From Microvirga ossetica (GTDB taxonomy: Bacteria; Pseudomonadota; Alphaproteobacteria; Rhizobiales; Beijerinckiaceae), in assembly GCF_002741015.1 (NCBI RefSeq), contig NZ_CP016616.1:4924501-4988500 (forward strand): DNA of 64,000 bases, written 5' to 3'. Shown here one piece after another: positions 17,763-27,821 of this stretch; the first letter of the stretch is position 1, and each line of letters opens with the position of its first letter. The notes under the pieces were generated by a model. The model was given only the letters and a program-made list of their open reading frames with translations. It did no database searches and was not told the origin of the DNA. Position numbers and translations under genes: made by a program.

Positions 17763-18767
17763 ATGGGACAGACTTATGCTCACTTGAGCCTGCGCGAGCG
17801 GGTTGAGATTGAACTTCTGCGCGCGGCCGGTCACTCGGTGCGCTGGATCGGCCGGGCCCTGGGACGCTCGGCGGCGACGATCAGCCGGGAATTGAGGCGT
17901 AACGCCAAACCCACCAAGCAATGGCGCGGCTCCTATGACGGCGAGCGAGCCCATGCTCTGGCCCTGCGCCGCCGCCGCTGGGATGCCCGCTTCAAGCTGG
18001 CGCGCCAGCCGGACCTGCGTGCCCTGGTCGGACAACGCCTTGCGATGGGACACTCGCCCGAGCAGATCGCGGGCCGGCTGGCGCACGATCAAGGTAGACC
18101 CGTTATCAGCCACGAGTCCATCTACCGCTATGTCTATCACCGCTCCAGCCTCAAGGATCACTGGCACCGCCTTCTGCCCCGGCGCAAGAACCGGCGCGGC
18201 CGTCTGGGCCGGCGCGGCGGCTCTCCGGCCAGCTTCATCAAGCATCGCCTGGCCGTGGCCCACCGGCCGCGGGAGGCGGAGAGCCGCACCGTCGCGGGCC
18301 ATTGGGAGGCGGATCTCATGGCCTTTTCCCGTTACGGCCAGTACGTGCTGGTCATCCATGAGCGCCGCTCCCGCCTGCTCCTGGTCGACCGGCTGCCCAA
18401 CAAGACGGCGGGGGCCGTTCTGGAGCGGCTGCATCGCTGCCTGAGCCCCCTGCCGGCGCCGATGCGCCGGTCGCTGACCTTCGACAACGGCACCGAGTTT
18501 GCCTTGCACTATCGGCTCACCGAGCGGTTGGGTCTGGCAACCTTCTTCTGCGATCCGCATGCTCCCTGGCAAAAGGGCGGGATCGAGAATGCCATCGGCC
18601 GTCTGCGGCGGCGCTTGCCGCGCAAGGCCGATCTGGCCACCCTGTCGCAGCCGGAGCTGTCGGCTCTGGTCGAGATCTACAACACGACGCCGCGAAAGTG
18701 CCTTGCCTTTCGCACCCCGCACGAGATCTTCTCAAAGGCCATCAACCGTGTTGCACCTCAACCGTGA
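17763..18767 (+). CDS. IS30-family transposase
   Basis: A 334-residue DDE transposase. The N-terminal helix-turn-helix (about 8-45) contains HLSLRERVEIELLRAAGHS and ALGRSAATISRELRRN, the IS30 signature. The catalytic acids appear in GHWEADLM, LTFDNGTEF and GGIENAIGRLRRRLP. Length and motif spacing are complete, so the element may be active. IS30 enzymes form circular intermediates and cut at defined targets. No passenger gene accompanies it. Confidence 0.93.
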   Translation: MGQTYAHLSLRERVEIELLRAAGHSVRWIGRALGRSAATISRELRRNAKPTKQWRGSYDGERAHALALRRRRWDARFKLARQPDLRALVGQRLAMGHSPEQIAGRLAHDQGRPVISHESIYRYVYHRSSLKDHWHRLLPRRKNRRGRLGRRGGSPASFIKHRLAVAHRPREAESRTVAGHWEADLMAFSRYGQYVLVIHERRSRLLLVDRLPNKTAGAVLERLHRCLSPLPAPMRRSLTFDNGTEFALHYRLTERLGLATFFCDPHAPWQKGGIENAIGRLRRRLPRKADLATLSQPELSALVEIYNTTPRKCLAFRTPHEIFSKAINRVAPQP

Positions 18768-18825
18768 ATTCACCTTCCCGCCTGCGCGGGGATGACAGTG
18801 GAGAAGTCGCACGAAACGGCAGACG

Positions 18826-20685
18826 CTACTCCGCCTTCGCGCTTACGTTCAGCTTGTCGAGGATGGCCTTGGGGTCGGGCAGGAGCACCGCTTCCACGAT
18901 GCCGAAGCCCGACGGATCCTTGGGCGTGGCGTTGATCGTGAGCTTGCCGGGCTTGGCAATGAAGCGGGCGATGGCCTGGCTCAAGGTCCGGGCCTGCTCG
19001 GAGCTGCCGATCATCGCCGGCACGACGAAGGCGGCACCGGCCGCATAGGCCCGGCGCAGGGATTCCGGCTTGGTCTTCTGCTCCTTGGCCGCCTTGTCGA
19101 GATAGCGCTCGAACAATCCCTTGTTCTCGATCGTGACGTCGAGGGCCTTCGCCCGCGCTCCGGCAAGCGCCACGGCGGCGATGGCGGTGTCGGCATCGAA
19201 GAGATCCTTGCCGACATTGCCGATGATGCCGGTCACGGCGACATTGCCCATGTCCTGGCCCTGGAACGAGACCTCGCTAAGGGCGACTTCGTTTGCCGCC
19301 GCGTTCCAGGTGGCGGCCGCGAGAAGCGAGACGTCGATAGTCTTGTAGCCGAGGGCCACGAGTTCCTTGATGCCGTCGTCGGAGCTTTTCGGCGGCAAGA
19401 CCATTGCGAAGTTCTGCAGCTCGATCCGGATATTGGTCGGAATGGCGTTCACCGGCTTGTCGGCCGTGAGTTCGAAGCCCTTGAAAGATGCCTGGACCTT
19501 GACCTTCCTGCCCTCGTCGTCGGCGGTGCCGTCGAGAGAGAGACCTGACAGGCGCAAAGTTCCGAGTGTCGGGATCAGGCTGCGCGCCGTTGCAGGGTCG
19601 ATATCATCGAGAGACTTGCCCCCAAGCTTTCTGAGGCCATCGAAGGTTTGCTTGAACGAAAAGCCCGTGAAGCTTACGCCATCAAGCTTGAAACGGTTGT
19701 CCTTGTCGGAAAACGCGAGGCCTTCCCACCGTACATCCGCCGGCCGGGTTTCCGTGCCGCCCGTATAGGCGATCCGGGCAACGCGAAACTGCCCCGGAGA
19801 ATCCTTCGCCTTGGAGATCATCTCGATGTCCGTGGCTTCCACGGCGCCGATCTGGAATGAATCGGCAAGGTCGGCGATGGCGGGCAGAAGGCGCGCCTGA
19901 TCCTCGGAGGAAAGCTCCGGTCGGTCGGCCATCTCGGTGATGAGGCCTAGGGTGCCATTCCAGGAATCCTTGGTCGGACGCGCCATGAAATCCTGGCCGC
20001 CAAGACGGGCCACCTTGAGCGTGATGCCAGCCTGGTTGTCGGCGAGCTCGACGTTCTCGATCGAGAAGGCGCCGTAGATCTTTGCATGTGGTGTCGAGCC
20101 GGTGTCTGATTTGGATTCGAAGAGATGCGCCATGGCCGGCAGATCCAAGTCGCTCATGCTCGTGCGACCCGTACTGACCAGCGCGTTGTCCTTGGCCCCA
20201 CTCACCTCCATCGCGCTCGTCTCGATCAGTGCCGAGGCGATCCTTCCCTGCGAGATGTCGTTCAGGGCGATGTTTTTGTAGGTGGTTGTCTGGGTATCCT
20301 TGCCCAAGGTCTGCCTAATCCGCGCTTCGGGGATCGTGACCTGCTTCGCATTGACACGTTTCAGGCGGCTCTCCATCGGCTCCGCCGATCCGGCGGAGAA
20401 CAGGGCCTCGATCTCGGCCCGGGTCGAGGAGACGCCCGACAACGCGATGCTCTTCGCCTCGTAGGTCGCTGATCCGGAGGTGAAGCTGACATTTTCCAGG
20501 GTCAAGCTGTCGGCGGATTGCGCGAAAGCCGCGCTCCAGAGCGGCACCCTCACGGCTCCAACGACGATACGGCGGCCATCCTTGTCGATGGCGAGGTCGC
20601 GAAGAACGGCCGGTTCGAACGACATGGCGGCCGAGCCTGCGATCAGGGCAAGCGTGCAGATGCCTGCGCGGTAACGAAGTCTCAT
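18826..20685 (-). CDS. large exported protein of unknown function
   Basis: A 619-residue protein starting at ATG 20685, with a signal peptide (RYRAGICTLALIAGSAAMSF). The rest is rich in short beta-like segments with a recurring pattern 'LSGVSS / LENVSF / LDGVSFTGF / LSGLSLDG' (for example LSGVSSTRAEIEAL and LRLSGLSLDGTADD), suggesting a repetitive beta fold in the periplasm or outer membrane. AsmA-like architecture is possible but not demonstrated. I do not recognise a named family. Nothing downstream is co-transcribed; the IS30 element lies just beyond its 3' end, and erpA upstream is on the same strand, 89 bases away. Confidence 0.7.
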   Translation of the reverse strand: MRLRYRAGICTLALIAGSAAMSFEPAVLRDLAIDKDGRRIVVGAVRVPLWSAAFAQSADSLTLENVSFTSGSATYEAKSIALSGVSSTRAEIEALFSAGSAEPMESRLKRVNAKQVTIPEARIRQTLGKDTQTTTYKNIALNDISQGRIASALIETSAMEVSGAKDNALVSTGRTSMSDLDLPAMAHLFESKSDTGSTPHAKIYGAFSIENVELADNQAGITLKVARLGGQDFMARPTKDSWNGTLGLITEMADRPELSSEDQARLLPAIADLADSFQIGAVEATDIEMISKAKDSPGQFRVARIAYTGGTETRPADVRWEGLAFSDKDNRFKLDGVSFTGFSFKQTFDGLRKLGGKSLDDIDPATARSLIPTLGTLRLSGLSLDGTADDEGRKVKVQASFKGFELTADKPVNAIPTNIRIELQNFAMVLPPKSSDDGIKELVALGYKTIDVSLLAAATWNAAANEVALSEVSFQGQDMGNVAVTGIIGNVGKDLFDADTAIAAVALAGARAKALDVTIENKGLFERYLDKAAKEQKTKPESLRRAYAAGAAFVVPAMIGSSEQARTLSQAIARFIAKPGKLTINATPKDPSGFGIVEAVLLPDPKAILDKLNVSAKAE

Positions 20686-20773
20686 AGGTTCCCCCAAAGC
20701 CGGACCAGCCCGGTGCCAGCGTTCCTTAAACGAAAAGGGCTCGGGGAGGGAGATTAGGGCGCATGTAACTTTT

Positions 20774-21100
20774 TTACAGCGAGAACGAGGTGCCGCAGCC
20801 GCAGGACGCGGTGGCGTGAGGGTTCTCGATCTTGAACGACTGGCCGATCAAATCGTCCACGAAATCGATGACGGAGCCGTCCATGTACTGGATCGAAACC
20901 TCGTCCACGACCACGGTGGCGCCGTCCTTCTCGATCACGAGGTCGTCGTTCTGCCGGGTCCGGTCCACGTCGAAGGCGTATTGGAACCCGGAGCAGCCGC
21001 CTCCATTGACGCTGATTCTCAGGTGCGAACCGTCAGGCTCGGCGGCCATGATCTCGTTGATGCGGCGGGCGGCGCGTTCTGTCAGGGTGATACCGGTCAT
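20774..21100 (-). CDS. erpA: A-type iron-sulfur cluster carrier ErpA
   Basis: A 108-residue HesB/IscA-type protein that delivers Fe-S clusters to apoproteins. The three ligand cysteines are present: one in GGGCSGFQYAFD and two in the C-terminal CGCGTSFSL. ATG 21100 gives the usual length; an upstream extension to 21181 is not family-like. It is divergent from dgt with about 90 bases between starts, a pairing common in alphaproteobacteria. IscA and ErpA are hard to separate by motif, and the symbol follows the neighbourhood. Confidence 0.88.
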   Translation of the reverse strand: MTGITLTERAARRINEIMAAEPDGSHLRISVNGGGCSGFQYAFDVDRTRQNDDLVIEKDGATVVVDEVSIQYMDGSVIDFVDDLIGQSFKIENPHATASCGCGTSFSL

Positions 21101-21188
21101 GGGCACTTCCAGTCCTCGTGAGGACGTAATTCTTGCGCAAACTGTTATGAGCAAGGTAAGTGCGCTCTGACAAGGCTTCAACCCGGTG

Positions 21189-22403
21189 ATGATCGTGCGG
21201 CCCTTCGGCGAGAGATGGCGAGCATCCTACGCCTGCGATCCTTGGGACAGCCGCGGGCGCCTTTTCCCCGAGGCCGTCTCGCCGACCCGCAGCGAGTTCC
21301 AGCGCGACCGCGACCGGATCATCCATTCCTCCGCCTTCCGCCGGCTCAAGCATAAGACTCAGGTCTTCGTCTATCACGAGGGCGACCATTTCCGGACCCG
21401 GCTGACCCACACCATCGAGGTGAGCCAGATCGCCCGGGCGCTGGCCCGCTCCCTCGGGCTCGACGAGGACCTTGCCGAGGCGCTGGCGCTCTCGCACGAC
21501 CTCGGCCATACGCCCTTCGGCCATACCGGCGAGGACACCCTCGACGAATGCATGGCCGGGTTCGGGGGCTTCGATCACAACGCCCAGGCTCTGCGCGTCG
21601 TCACGCGCCTCGAGCGCCGCTATGCGGAATACGATGGCCTGAACCTGACCTGGGAAACTCTGGAGGGCCTGGTCAAGCATAACGGGCCGCTCCTCGATGG
21701 GGAGGGCAAGCCGACCCTGCGCTACGCCGCCCGCGGCGTCCCCCTGGCGATCCTCGAATACAACGCCCAGCAGGACCTGGAACTCGCCACCCATGCCGGC
21801 GGCGAGGCCCAGGCCGCGGCCATCGCCGACGACATCGCCTATGACGCCCATGACCTCGACGACGGCTTGCGGGCCGGGCTGTTCCGGATCGAGGATCTGT
21901 GCGAGGTGCCGTTCCTGGCGACGCTGCTGCAGGAGATCGAGACCCGCTATCCGAATCTTGATCTCTCCCGGCGCATCCACGAGCTGACCCGGCGGGTCAT
22001 CACCCGCTTCGTCGAGGATGTGGTGGCGGAAGGGGAGCGCCGAATCTCAGGCCTCGCTCCGCAAAAGGCCGAGGACATCCGGCAGGCCGGCGACACCATG
22101 GTCTGCTTCTCGGCGGCGATGAAGGAGGCCGATGCCGCGATCAAGCGGTTCCTCTACGCCCGCATGTACCGCCATCCCAACGTGATGAGGGTCCGGGCCC
22201 AGGCCGACGACGTGCTGCGCGACCTGTTTCGGCGCTTCAAGGCCGAGCCGGAGCTGATGCCGGAGGAGTGGCAGGCCGACCTGCCGAGGGAGGACGAGCC
22301 CAGCCTCGCCCGAAGGGTGGCGGATTACATCGCCGGCATGACGGACCGCTATGCGATCCTCGAACACCGACGCCTGTTTGACGTGACGCCGGACTTGCGT
22401 TAG
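21189..22403 (+). CDS. dgt: deoxyguanosinetriphosphate triphosphohydrolase-like protein
   Basis: A 404-residue HD-domain protein that hydrolyses dNTPs to deoxynucleoside and triphosphate. Metal ligands are visible: [31 protein letters not shown] and the later Asp in [33 protein letters not shown] is the signature of the short (type 2) Dgt proteins. ATG 21189 is preceded by an in-frame GTG at 21186. It is divergent from erpA. Substrate preference in this type is broader than dGTP in studied members. Confidence 0.9.
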   Translation: MIVRPFGERWRASYACDPWDSRGRLFPEAVSPTRSEFQRDRDRIIHSSAFRRLKHKTQVFVYHEGDHFRTRLTHTIEVSQIARALARSLGLDEDLAEALALSHDLGHTPFGHTGEDTLDECMAGFGGFDHNAQALRVVTRLERRYAEYDGLNLTWETLEGLVKHNGPLLDGEGKPTLRYAARGVPLAILEYNAQQDLELATHAGGEAQAAAIADDIAYDAHDLDDGLRAGLFRIEDLCEVPFLATLLQEIETRYPNLDLSRRIHELTRRVITRFVEDVVAEGERRISGLAPQKAEDIRQAGDTMVCFSAAMKEADAAIKRFLYARMYRHPNVMRVRAQADDVLRDLFRRFKAEPELMPEEWQADLPREDEPSLARRVADYIAGMTDRYAILEHRRLFDVTPDLR

Positions 22404-22437
22404 GCGCGGCCACGTCCTTCGAGTTTCCAACCCGCAG

Positions 22438-22544
22438 CCCTCATCCTGAGGAGCCGCGAAGCGGGATCTCGAAGGAGGATCCAGAGAGCACTGGAGATGC
22501 CCTCGTCCTTCGAGACGGCCTGACGGCCTCCTCAGGATGAGGGC
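22438..22544. repeat. intergenic palindrome, type E
   Basis: CCCTCATCCTGAGGAGCCGC... at the left and ...GCCTCCTCAGGATGAGGGC at the right form a long inverted repeat, with inner arms around GGATCTCGAAGGAGGATCC. It occupies most of the 200-base gap between dgt and argS. Confidence 0.8.
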
Positions 22545-22601
22545 CTAAGTGAGCGTTGGTTGGCTGCGATCAGGGCCAGTTGCCCATTGAGATGAAGTAC
22601 C

Positions 22602-24362
22602 ATGAATATTTTCGGGCTGTTTGAGAAGCGGGTTGCGGATGCGCTCGGCCGGCTGGCCGAGGCGGGGAAGATTCCATCGGGGCTGGATATCAGCCGCGTC
22701 GTGGTCGAACCGCCGCGCGATCCCTCCCATGGCGATCTCGCCACCAACGCCGCCATGGTGCTGGCCAAGGAGGCGCGCATGAATCCGCGCGCCCTGGCCG
22801 AGATTCTCGTCGCCGACCTGCAGGACGACCCGCGCGTCACCAAGGTCGAGATCGCCGGCCCCGGCTTCATCAACATCCGGCTTGCGCCTGCGGTCCTGCA
22901 CGAGGTTCTGCGCGCCGTCGTGGTCGACAGCAACGGGTACGGACGGACCGGACAGGGCGCGGGCGCTCCCGTGAACGTGGAATATGTCTCGGCCAATCCC
23001 ACCGGCCCGATGCATGTGGGCCATTGCCGCGGCGCCGTCTTCGGCGATGCGCTTGCCGGGCTGCTCGATTTTGCCGGCTACGCGGTCACCCGCGAGTACT
23101 ACATCAACGATGCCGGCGCGCAGGTCGACGTTCTCGCCCGCTCGGCCTACCTCCGCTACAGGGAGGCCCTGGGCCAGGAGATCGGCACGATCCCGGAGGG
23201 CCTCTATCCGGGCGACTACCTGAAGCCCGTCGGCGAGCGGCTGGCCAAGGAATATGGCCCGGGCCTGCTGGACAAGCCCGAAGACGAGTGGCTGCCGCTC
23301 GTGCGGGAGACCTCCATCGACGCCATGATGGACATGATCCGCGACGACCTTGCTGCCCTCAACATCCATCACGAAGTGTTCTACTCCGAACGCTCCCTGC
23401 AGCTTGGTCCGGTGGATCAGGTCAAGGAGCTCATCACGGAGCTTCGCGGTCGCGACCTTGTCTATATGGGCCGTCTGCACCCGCCCAAGGGCCAGAAGGA
23501 CGAGGATTGGGAGGACCGGGAGCAGCTTCTGTTCCGCGCGACGGCCTTCGGCGACGAGGTCGACCGCCCGCTTCTGAAATCGGACGGCTCCTACACCTAT
23601 TTCGCCTCCGACATCGCCTATCACCGCTCGAAGTTCGAGCGTGGCTTTGCCTCCATGATCGACGTCTGGGGTGCGGACCATGGCGGCTACGTGAAGCGCA
23701 TGCAGGCGGCCGTGAAAGCCGTGTCCGACAGCAAGGCCGATCTCGACGTGAAGCTCTGCCAGCTCGTGAAGCTGCTGCGCGGCGGCGAGCCGGTGAAGAT
23801 GTCCAAGCGCTCCGGCGACTTCGTTACCCTGCGCGAGGTGGTCGACGAGGTCGGCCGGGATGCCGCCCGCTTCATGATGATCTTCCGCAAGAACGACGCG
23901 ACCCTGGATTTCGACCTCGCCAAGGTGGTCGAGCAGTCCAAGGACAACCCGGTCTTCTACGTCCAGTACGCCCATGCCCGCTGCGCCTCCGTGTTCCGGC
24001 AGGCGGGCGAGGCGTTCCCGGGCGCCGACTTCTCGGCCGGCGAGCTGGCCAAGGCCGATCTGTCGATTCTGAGTGACGAAGCGGAAATGGACCTTGTCCA
24101 CCGCATCGCCCAGTTTCCCCGGACCATCGAGGCGGCGGCGGAGGCCCACGAGCCGCACCGGGTCGCATTTTACCTTTACGATCTGGCCAGCGCCTTCCAT
24201 AGCTTATGGAATAAGGGCAAAGACTTGCCGCAATTACGCTTTGTTAATCTAACTGATAAAGATTCAACACAGGCGAGACTCGCTCTCGTGCATGCCCTGA
24301 AGGGCGTGCTCGCATCTGGTCTCGCAATCCTGGGCGTTACGGCACCCGACGAAATGCGATAG
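22602..24362 (+). CDS. argS: arginyl-tRNA synthetase
   Basis: A 586-residue class I synthetase. The HIGH-type motif is in [14 protein letters not shown], the KMSKS-type motif in [13 protein letters not shown]. The N-terminal Add1 domain (about 1-110) recognises the tRNA D-loop and the C-terminal DALR anticodon domain includes [13 protein letters not shown]. The length matches bacterial ArgRS. The 3' end (about 24190-24270) is distinctly AT-richer than the rest, without a break in the frame. It is followed by the SPOR-domain gene after 108 bases. Confidence 0.95.
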   Translation: MNIFGLFEKRVADALGRLAEAGKIPSGLDISRVVVEPPRDPSHGDLATNAAMVLAKEARMNPRALAEILVADLQDDPRVTKVEIAGPGFINIRLAPAVLHEVLRAVVVDSNGYGRTGQGAGAPVNVEYVSANPTGPMHVGHCRGAVFGDALAGLLDFAGYAVTREYYINDAGAQVDVLARSAYLRYREALGQEIGTIPEGLYPGDYLKPVGERLAKEYGPGLLDKPEDEWLPLVRETSIDAMMDMIRDDLAALNIHHEVFYSERSLQLGPVDQVKELITELRGRDLVYMGRLHPPKGQKDEDWEDREQLLFRATAFGDEVDRPLLKSDGSYTYFASDIAYHRSKFERGFASMIDVWGADHGGYVKRMQAAVKAVSDSKADLDVKLCQLVKLLRGGEPVKMSKRSGDFVTLREVVDEVGRDAARFMMIFRKNDATLDFDLAKVVEQSKDNPVFYVQYAHARCASVFRQAGEAFPGADFSAGELAKADLSILSDEAEMDLVHRIAQFPRTIEAAAEAHEPHRVAFYLYDLASAFHSLWNKGKDLPQLRFVNLTDKDSTQARLALVHALKGVLASGLAILGVTAPDEMR

Positions 24363-24470
24363 TGTTCCCTCAGGCGATTCAAGCGCTTAGGGAGAGTCCT
24401 CGTCGGGTCCTGTGAACGTCGTGCCGGCGGAGCACCGGGTGCTCCTGTCGCGTAACTGGAGATCCGGTGC

Positions 24471-25889
24471 ATGAGCGAATCAGTGAAGCCCCGTTTTGCC
24501 ATCGACCTCAACGAGATCGAGCGGCAACTCGCCCAGGCGGGCAACCCGCACCCTCAGCAGGCCCCCGTCGGGCGGAGCGATCCGCTGGCGGAATTGGCCC
24601 GTATTGTGGGGCAGGACGATCCTTTTCAGTCGATTCTGGCCAATGACGGCTCCGCCCGTCCGCGCCAGCAGGGGGCTTCCATCGACGATCTTTTCGCCGT
24701 CCGCGACACTATGACGCCAAACCCGCGCGAGGTGCCGGTCCGGGCTCCGCAGGCCCTTCATGCCGTGCCGTCCTACGGCCATGACGCCTATCCTCAGGGC
24801 GCCGTTCGGCATCATGAGCAATATGCCCAGGAGCCCGCGCCCCAGCACCAGGACGCCTACGGCAACGAGGCCTATGCGCAGGATTACTATGCCGATCAGG
24901 CCGCGCAGTATCCCGACCAGGATTACGATCGGGATCAGGATTACGTGCCGGTCGAGAAGCCTCGGTCCCGCAAGGGCGTGATCACCATCGCGGCCGTCAT
25001 CGGCGCCGTGGTGCTGGGCGGCGGCGGGGCCTATCTCGCCTCCGGCTCGGCGGCGATCACGGGGGGCGAGCCGCCTCTGATCAAGGCCAACAACGAGCCC
25101 ACCAAGGTCCAGCCCCAGAATCCGGGCGGGGTCGAGATCCCGAACCAGAACAAGCAGATCTATGAGCGCGCCAACCAGAGCGGAGCGACCAAGGTGGTCA
25201 ACCGCGAGGAGCAGCCGGTCGATGTCCAGCAGGCCGTGCGCATGAACGGCAACGCCGTGGCCGACGCCACCGGCGGCACGGTTCCGGGCGTCTCAGTCAA
25301 GCCGCAGCAGACCGCGAGCCTGAACCTCGGCGAGCCGCGCAAAGTCCGCACCGTCACCATTCGTCCCGACGGCACCGTCGCCGGCGCCGAGCCTCCGGCC
25401 GCCCAGCCGGTCGCCACGGCATCCGCGGGGGCGATGACCCTGCCGCCGCAGGCGCAGGCCGCCCATCCGGCTCCGGTCGCGTCCGCACAGCCCCGCGCTG
25501 CGGCGAGCACGCCCGTCGCGGCGGCGTCCACCCCGGCTTCGACCCCGAAGCCAGCTCCTGCGGCCGCGACGCCTGCCAGCCCGCCTGCACCGCAGCAGAT
25601 GGCCTCCGTGCAGCCGGCCGCACCCGTCGCAGCCGAGACGACCTCGACCGGCGGCTTCGCCGTGCAGCTGGGTCTGGCCAATTCGGAAGCCGCCGCCCAG
25701 ACGGCCTTCGCCTCGTATCAGCGCAAGTATCCCGACCTGCAGGGCAAGCCGGCGATGATCCGCAAGGCCGAGGTGAACGGCAACACCATCTTCCGCGTCC
25801 GCGTCGGACCGCTGCCGAAGGAGGAGGCCTCGTCCCTCTGCTCCAAGCTGCAGGGGCAGGGCGGTCAGTGCTTCGTCACCAAGAACTGA
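24471..25889 (+). CDS. SPOR-domain membrane protein
   Basis: A 472-residue bitopic protein. The N-terminal 160 residues are cytoplasmic, rich in Gln, Tyr and Asp (for example YAQDYYADQAAQYPDQDYD). One membrane segment follows (about 168-188, KGVITIAAVIGAVVLGGG), then a long Pro/Ala-rich periplasmic linker and a C-terminal SPOR domain (about 392-472, FAVQLGLANSEAAAQTAFAS). SPOR domains bind denuded septal peptidoglycan, so a role in division is likely. In alphaproteobacteria such a gene commonly lies between argS and nagZ, as here. The family is FtsN-like in design, but I do not assign ftsN. Confidence 0.85.
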   Translation: MSESVKPRFAIDLNEIERQLAQAGNPHPQQAPVGRSDPLAELARIVGQDDPFQSILANDGSARPRQQGASIDDLFAVRDTMTPNPREVPVRAPQALHAVPSYGHDAYPQGAVRHHEQYAQEPAPQHQDAYGNEAYAQDYYADQAAQYPDQDYDRDQDYVPVEKPRSRKGVITIAAVIGAVVLGGGGAYLASGSAAITGGEPPLIKANNEPTKVQPQNPGGVEIPNQNKQIYERANQSGATKVVNREEQPVDVQQAVRMNGNAVADATGGTVPGVSVKPQQTASLNLGEPRKVRTVTIRPDGTVAGAEPPAAQPVATASAGAMTLPPQAQAAHPAPVASAQPRAAASTPVAAASTPASTPKPAPAAATPASPPAPQQMASVQPAAPVAAETTSTGGFAVQLGLANSEAAAQTAFASYQRKYPDLQGKPAMIRKAEVNGNTIFRVRVGPLPKEEASSLCSKLQGQGGQCFVTKN

Positions 25890-25903
25890 TTGCTTGAACC
25901 GGA

Positions 25904-25926
25904 TCAGCTTAGCGGCTGAGTTTTCT
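25904..25926 (+). terminator. weak terminator after SPOR gene
   Basis: TCAGC/GCTGA short stem followed by GTTTTCTT. Only five base pairs, so termination is probably partial and nagZ may be read through. Confidence 0.35.
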
Positions 25927-25960
25927 TGACCCTGCCGAGCAGGGGACGTAAGGCGCGGGT

Positions 25961-26980
25961 ATGACAACTCGCGCCTTTATTGCTGGATGCTCCGGCTTCG
26001 AGCTCACCCCCGACGAGGTCGCTTTCTTTAGGGAAGCGAAGCCTTGGGGCTTCATCCTGTTCCGCCGCAATGTGGATCACCCGGAGCAGGTGAGGGCGCT
26101 CTGCGACTCCCTGCGGGACATTGTCGGGCGCTCCGATGCTCCGATCCTGATCGATCAGGAAGGCGGCCGGGTCCAGCGCATGGGGCCGCCGCACTGGCCG
26201 AAATACCCCTCCGGCGCCACCTATGGCCGGCTCCACGCCAACGACCCGCTGGTCCGGCGCGAGATCACGCGCCTCGGGGCGCGGCTGATCGCCCACGATC
26301 TGCGCGCGGTCGGCATCACCGTGGATTGCCTGCCGGTGCTCGACGTTCCCTCGCCCGGCGCCCATGACGTGATCGGCGACAGGGCCTACGGCAGGACGCC
26401 CGGCGAGGTGGGGATCCTGGGCCGGGCCGCCGCCGAGGGGCTTCTGGCTGGCGGCGTCCTGCCGGTCGTCAAGCACATGCCGGGCCATGGCCGGGCCGGC
26501 GCCGACAGCCATCTGGCGCTGCCCGTGGTCGAGGCGTCGCGGGAGGAGCTGGAGCGGCACGATTTCGCGCCCTTCCGCATGCTGACCGACATGCCCCTCG
26601 CGATGACCGCACACGTGGTCTACACGGCGCTCGATCCCGAGCAGCCCGCGACCACCTCCCGCGTCGTCATGGAGGAGATCGTCCGCGGCCATATCGGCTA
26701 TGACGGGCTGGTGATGACGGACGACCTGTCCATGCATGCCCTTTCCGGGTCCTTCCGGGAGAGGACGGAGGCTGCCTTCGCCGCCGGCTGCGACATGGCG
26801 CTCCACTGCAACGGCCGGATGGAGGAAATGGGTGCGGTCGCCGAGGCTGCCCCGCTCCTGGACGGCGATCCCCTGCGTCGCGCTAACGCTGCGTTAGCTC
26901 GGATCGCTCACGATCCGGAACCCCTGGATCCTGTGGATGCCCGATCCAGGCTCGATTCCGCTCTTGCGATGATCGCCTAA
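25961..26980 (+). CDS. nagZ: beta-N-acetylhexosaminidase NagZ
   Basis: A 339-residue cytoplasmic glycoside hydrolase of family 3 that removes GlcNAc from recycled muropeptides. The signature KHMPGHGRAGADSH carries the catalytic His, and the Asp nucleophile lies in DGLVMTDDLSMHAL. ILIDQEGGRVQRMGPP is the substrate-binding loop near residue 70. There is no signal peptide, as expected. The length agrees with the family. It sits between the SPOR gene and scpA, the usual alphaproteobacterial order. Confidence 0.93.
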   Translation: MTTRAFIAGCSGFELTPDEVAFFREAKPWGFILFRRNVDHPEQVRALCDSLRDIVGRSDAPILIDQEGGRVQRMGPPHWPKYPSGATYGRLHANDPLVRREITRLGARLIAHDLRAVGITVDCLPVLDVPSPGAHDVIGDRAYGRTPGEVGILGRAAAEGLLAGGVLPVVKHMPGHGRAGADSHLALPVVEASREELERHDFAPFRMLTDMPLAMTAHVVYTALDPEQPATTSRVVMEEIVRGHIGYDGLVMTDDLSMHALSGSFRERTEAAFAAGCDMALHCNGRMEEMGAVAEAAPLLDGDPLRRANAALARIAHDPEPLDPVDARSRLDSALAMIA

Positions 26981-27013
26981 AGCTTATGAAGCTCGAAATT
27001 CGATGAGTTGAGT

Positions 27014-27820
27014 ATGTCGATGGCAAAGCCCTTACCCTTCGAAGATGTCGAGATGACCGAGCGGGCCGAGAGCGAGCCCGCTCTGCTCGTCGACGTGGAC
27101 GGGTTCGAAGGGCCGCTCGACCTCCTGCTCGAACTGGCTCGCCGCCAGAAGGTGGATCTCCACCGCATCTCGATCCTGGCTCTCGCCGAGCAATACATCA
27201 CCTTCATCGAGGCGGCGCGCCGCATGCGGCTGGAGCTCGCCGCCGATTACCTCGTGATGGCCGCATGGCTCGCTTACCTCAAGTCGCGCCTGCTCCTGCC
27301 CGAGCCGCCGAAGGGTGAGGAGCCGAGCGCCGAGGATCTGGCATCCGCCCTGGCCCTGCGCCTGCGCCGCCTGGAGGCCATCCGCGAGGCGGCCAAGAAG
27401 ATGGGCGAGCGCGCCTGGCTCGGCCGCGACGTCTTCGCCCGCGGGGCGCCGGAGCCCGTGATCGTCAACCGGGACTCCCGCTACGAGGCGAGCCTCTACG
27501 ACCTCCTCAAGGCCTATGCCCAGCAGCGGCAGATCCGGTTCAATGCCAGGGTTTCCTTTCACAAGCGGAATGTCTGGTCGCTGGTCGATGCGCGAGAGGC
27601 CCTGGAGCGCCTGGTCGGGCACCTCAGCGACTGGGTGACCCTGGACACCTATCTGATGGAATACATGGTCGAGCCATCCATGCGCTCGACCGTTATGGCC
27701 TCGGCCCTGTCCGCCACCCTGGAAATGGTGCGCGAGGGCAAGCTCACGCTCCGGCAGGACGAAGCTTTCGCTCCGCTCTGGGTCAAGTCAGTCGCCGATC
27801 CGGCGGAGGCAGGAGTTTAA
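27014..27820 (+). CDS. scpA: segregation and condensation protein A
   Basis: A 268-residue kleisin subunit of the SMC-ScpAB condensin that organises and separates chromosomes. The N-terminal signature VDGFEGPLDLLLELARRQKV (about 27-46) binds the SMC neck; the C-terminal winged-helix part (about 200-250) binds the other SMC head. Start: TTG 27008, ATG 27014 and ATG 27020 are all in frame; 27014 is my choice. The stop lies one base before the scpB GTG, so the two are co-transcribed. Confidence 0.92.
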   Translation: MSMAKPLPFEDVEMTERAESEPALLVDVDGFEGPLDLLLELARRQKVDLHRISILALAEQYITFIEAARRMRLELAADYLVMAAWLAYLKSRLLLPEPPKGEEPSAEDLASALALRLRRLEAIREAAKKMGERAWLGRDVFARGAPEPVIVNRDSRYEASLYDLLKAYAQQRQIRFNARVSFHKRNVWSLVDAREALERLVGHLSDWVTLDTYLMEYMVEPSMRSTVMASALSATLEMVREGKLTLRQDEAFAPLWVKSVADPAEAGV

Positions 27821-27821
27821 G

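Larger units (their letters stand above)
17719..18772 (+). mobile_element. IS30-family insertion sequence, intact
   Basis: About 1.05 kb. Imperfect terminal inverted repeats are visible: left TTCACGCTGGAAGTGCAACA at 17723 and, on the other strand at the right end (18768 inward), TTCACGGTTGAGGTGCAACA. The match extends outward as TGA(G/A). One transposase gene fills the element and its stop lies inside the right repeat. It sits inside intergenic repeat D. The exact ends and target duplication are uncertain. Confidence 0.8.
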
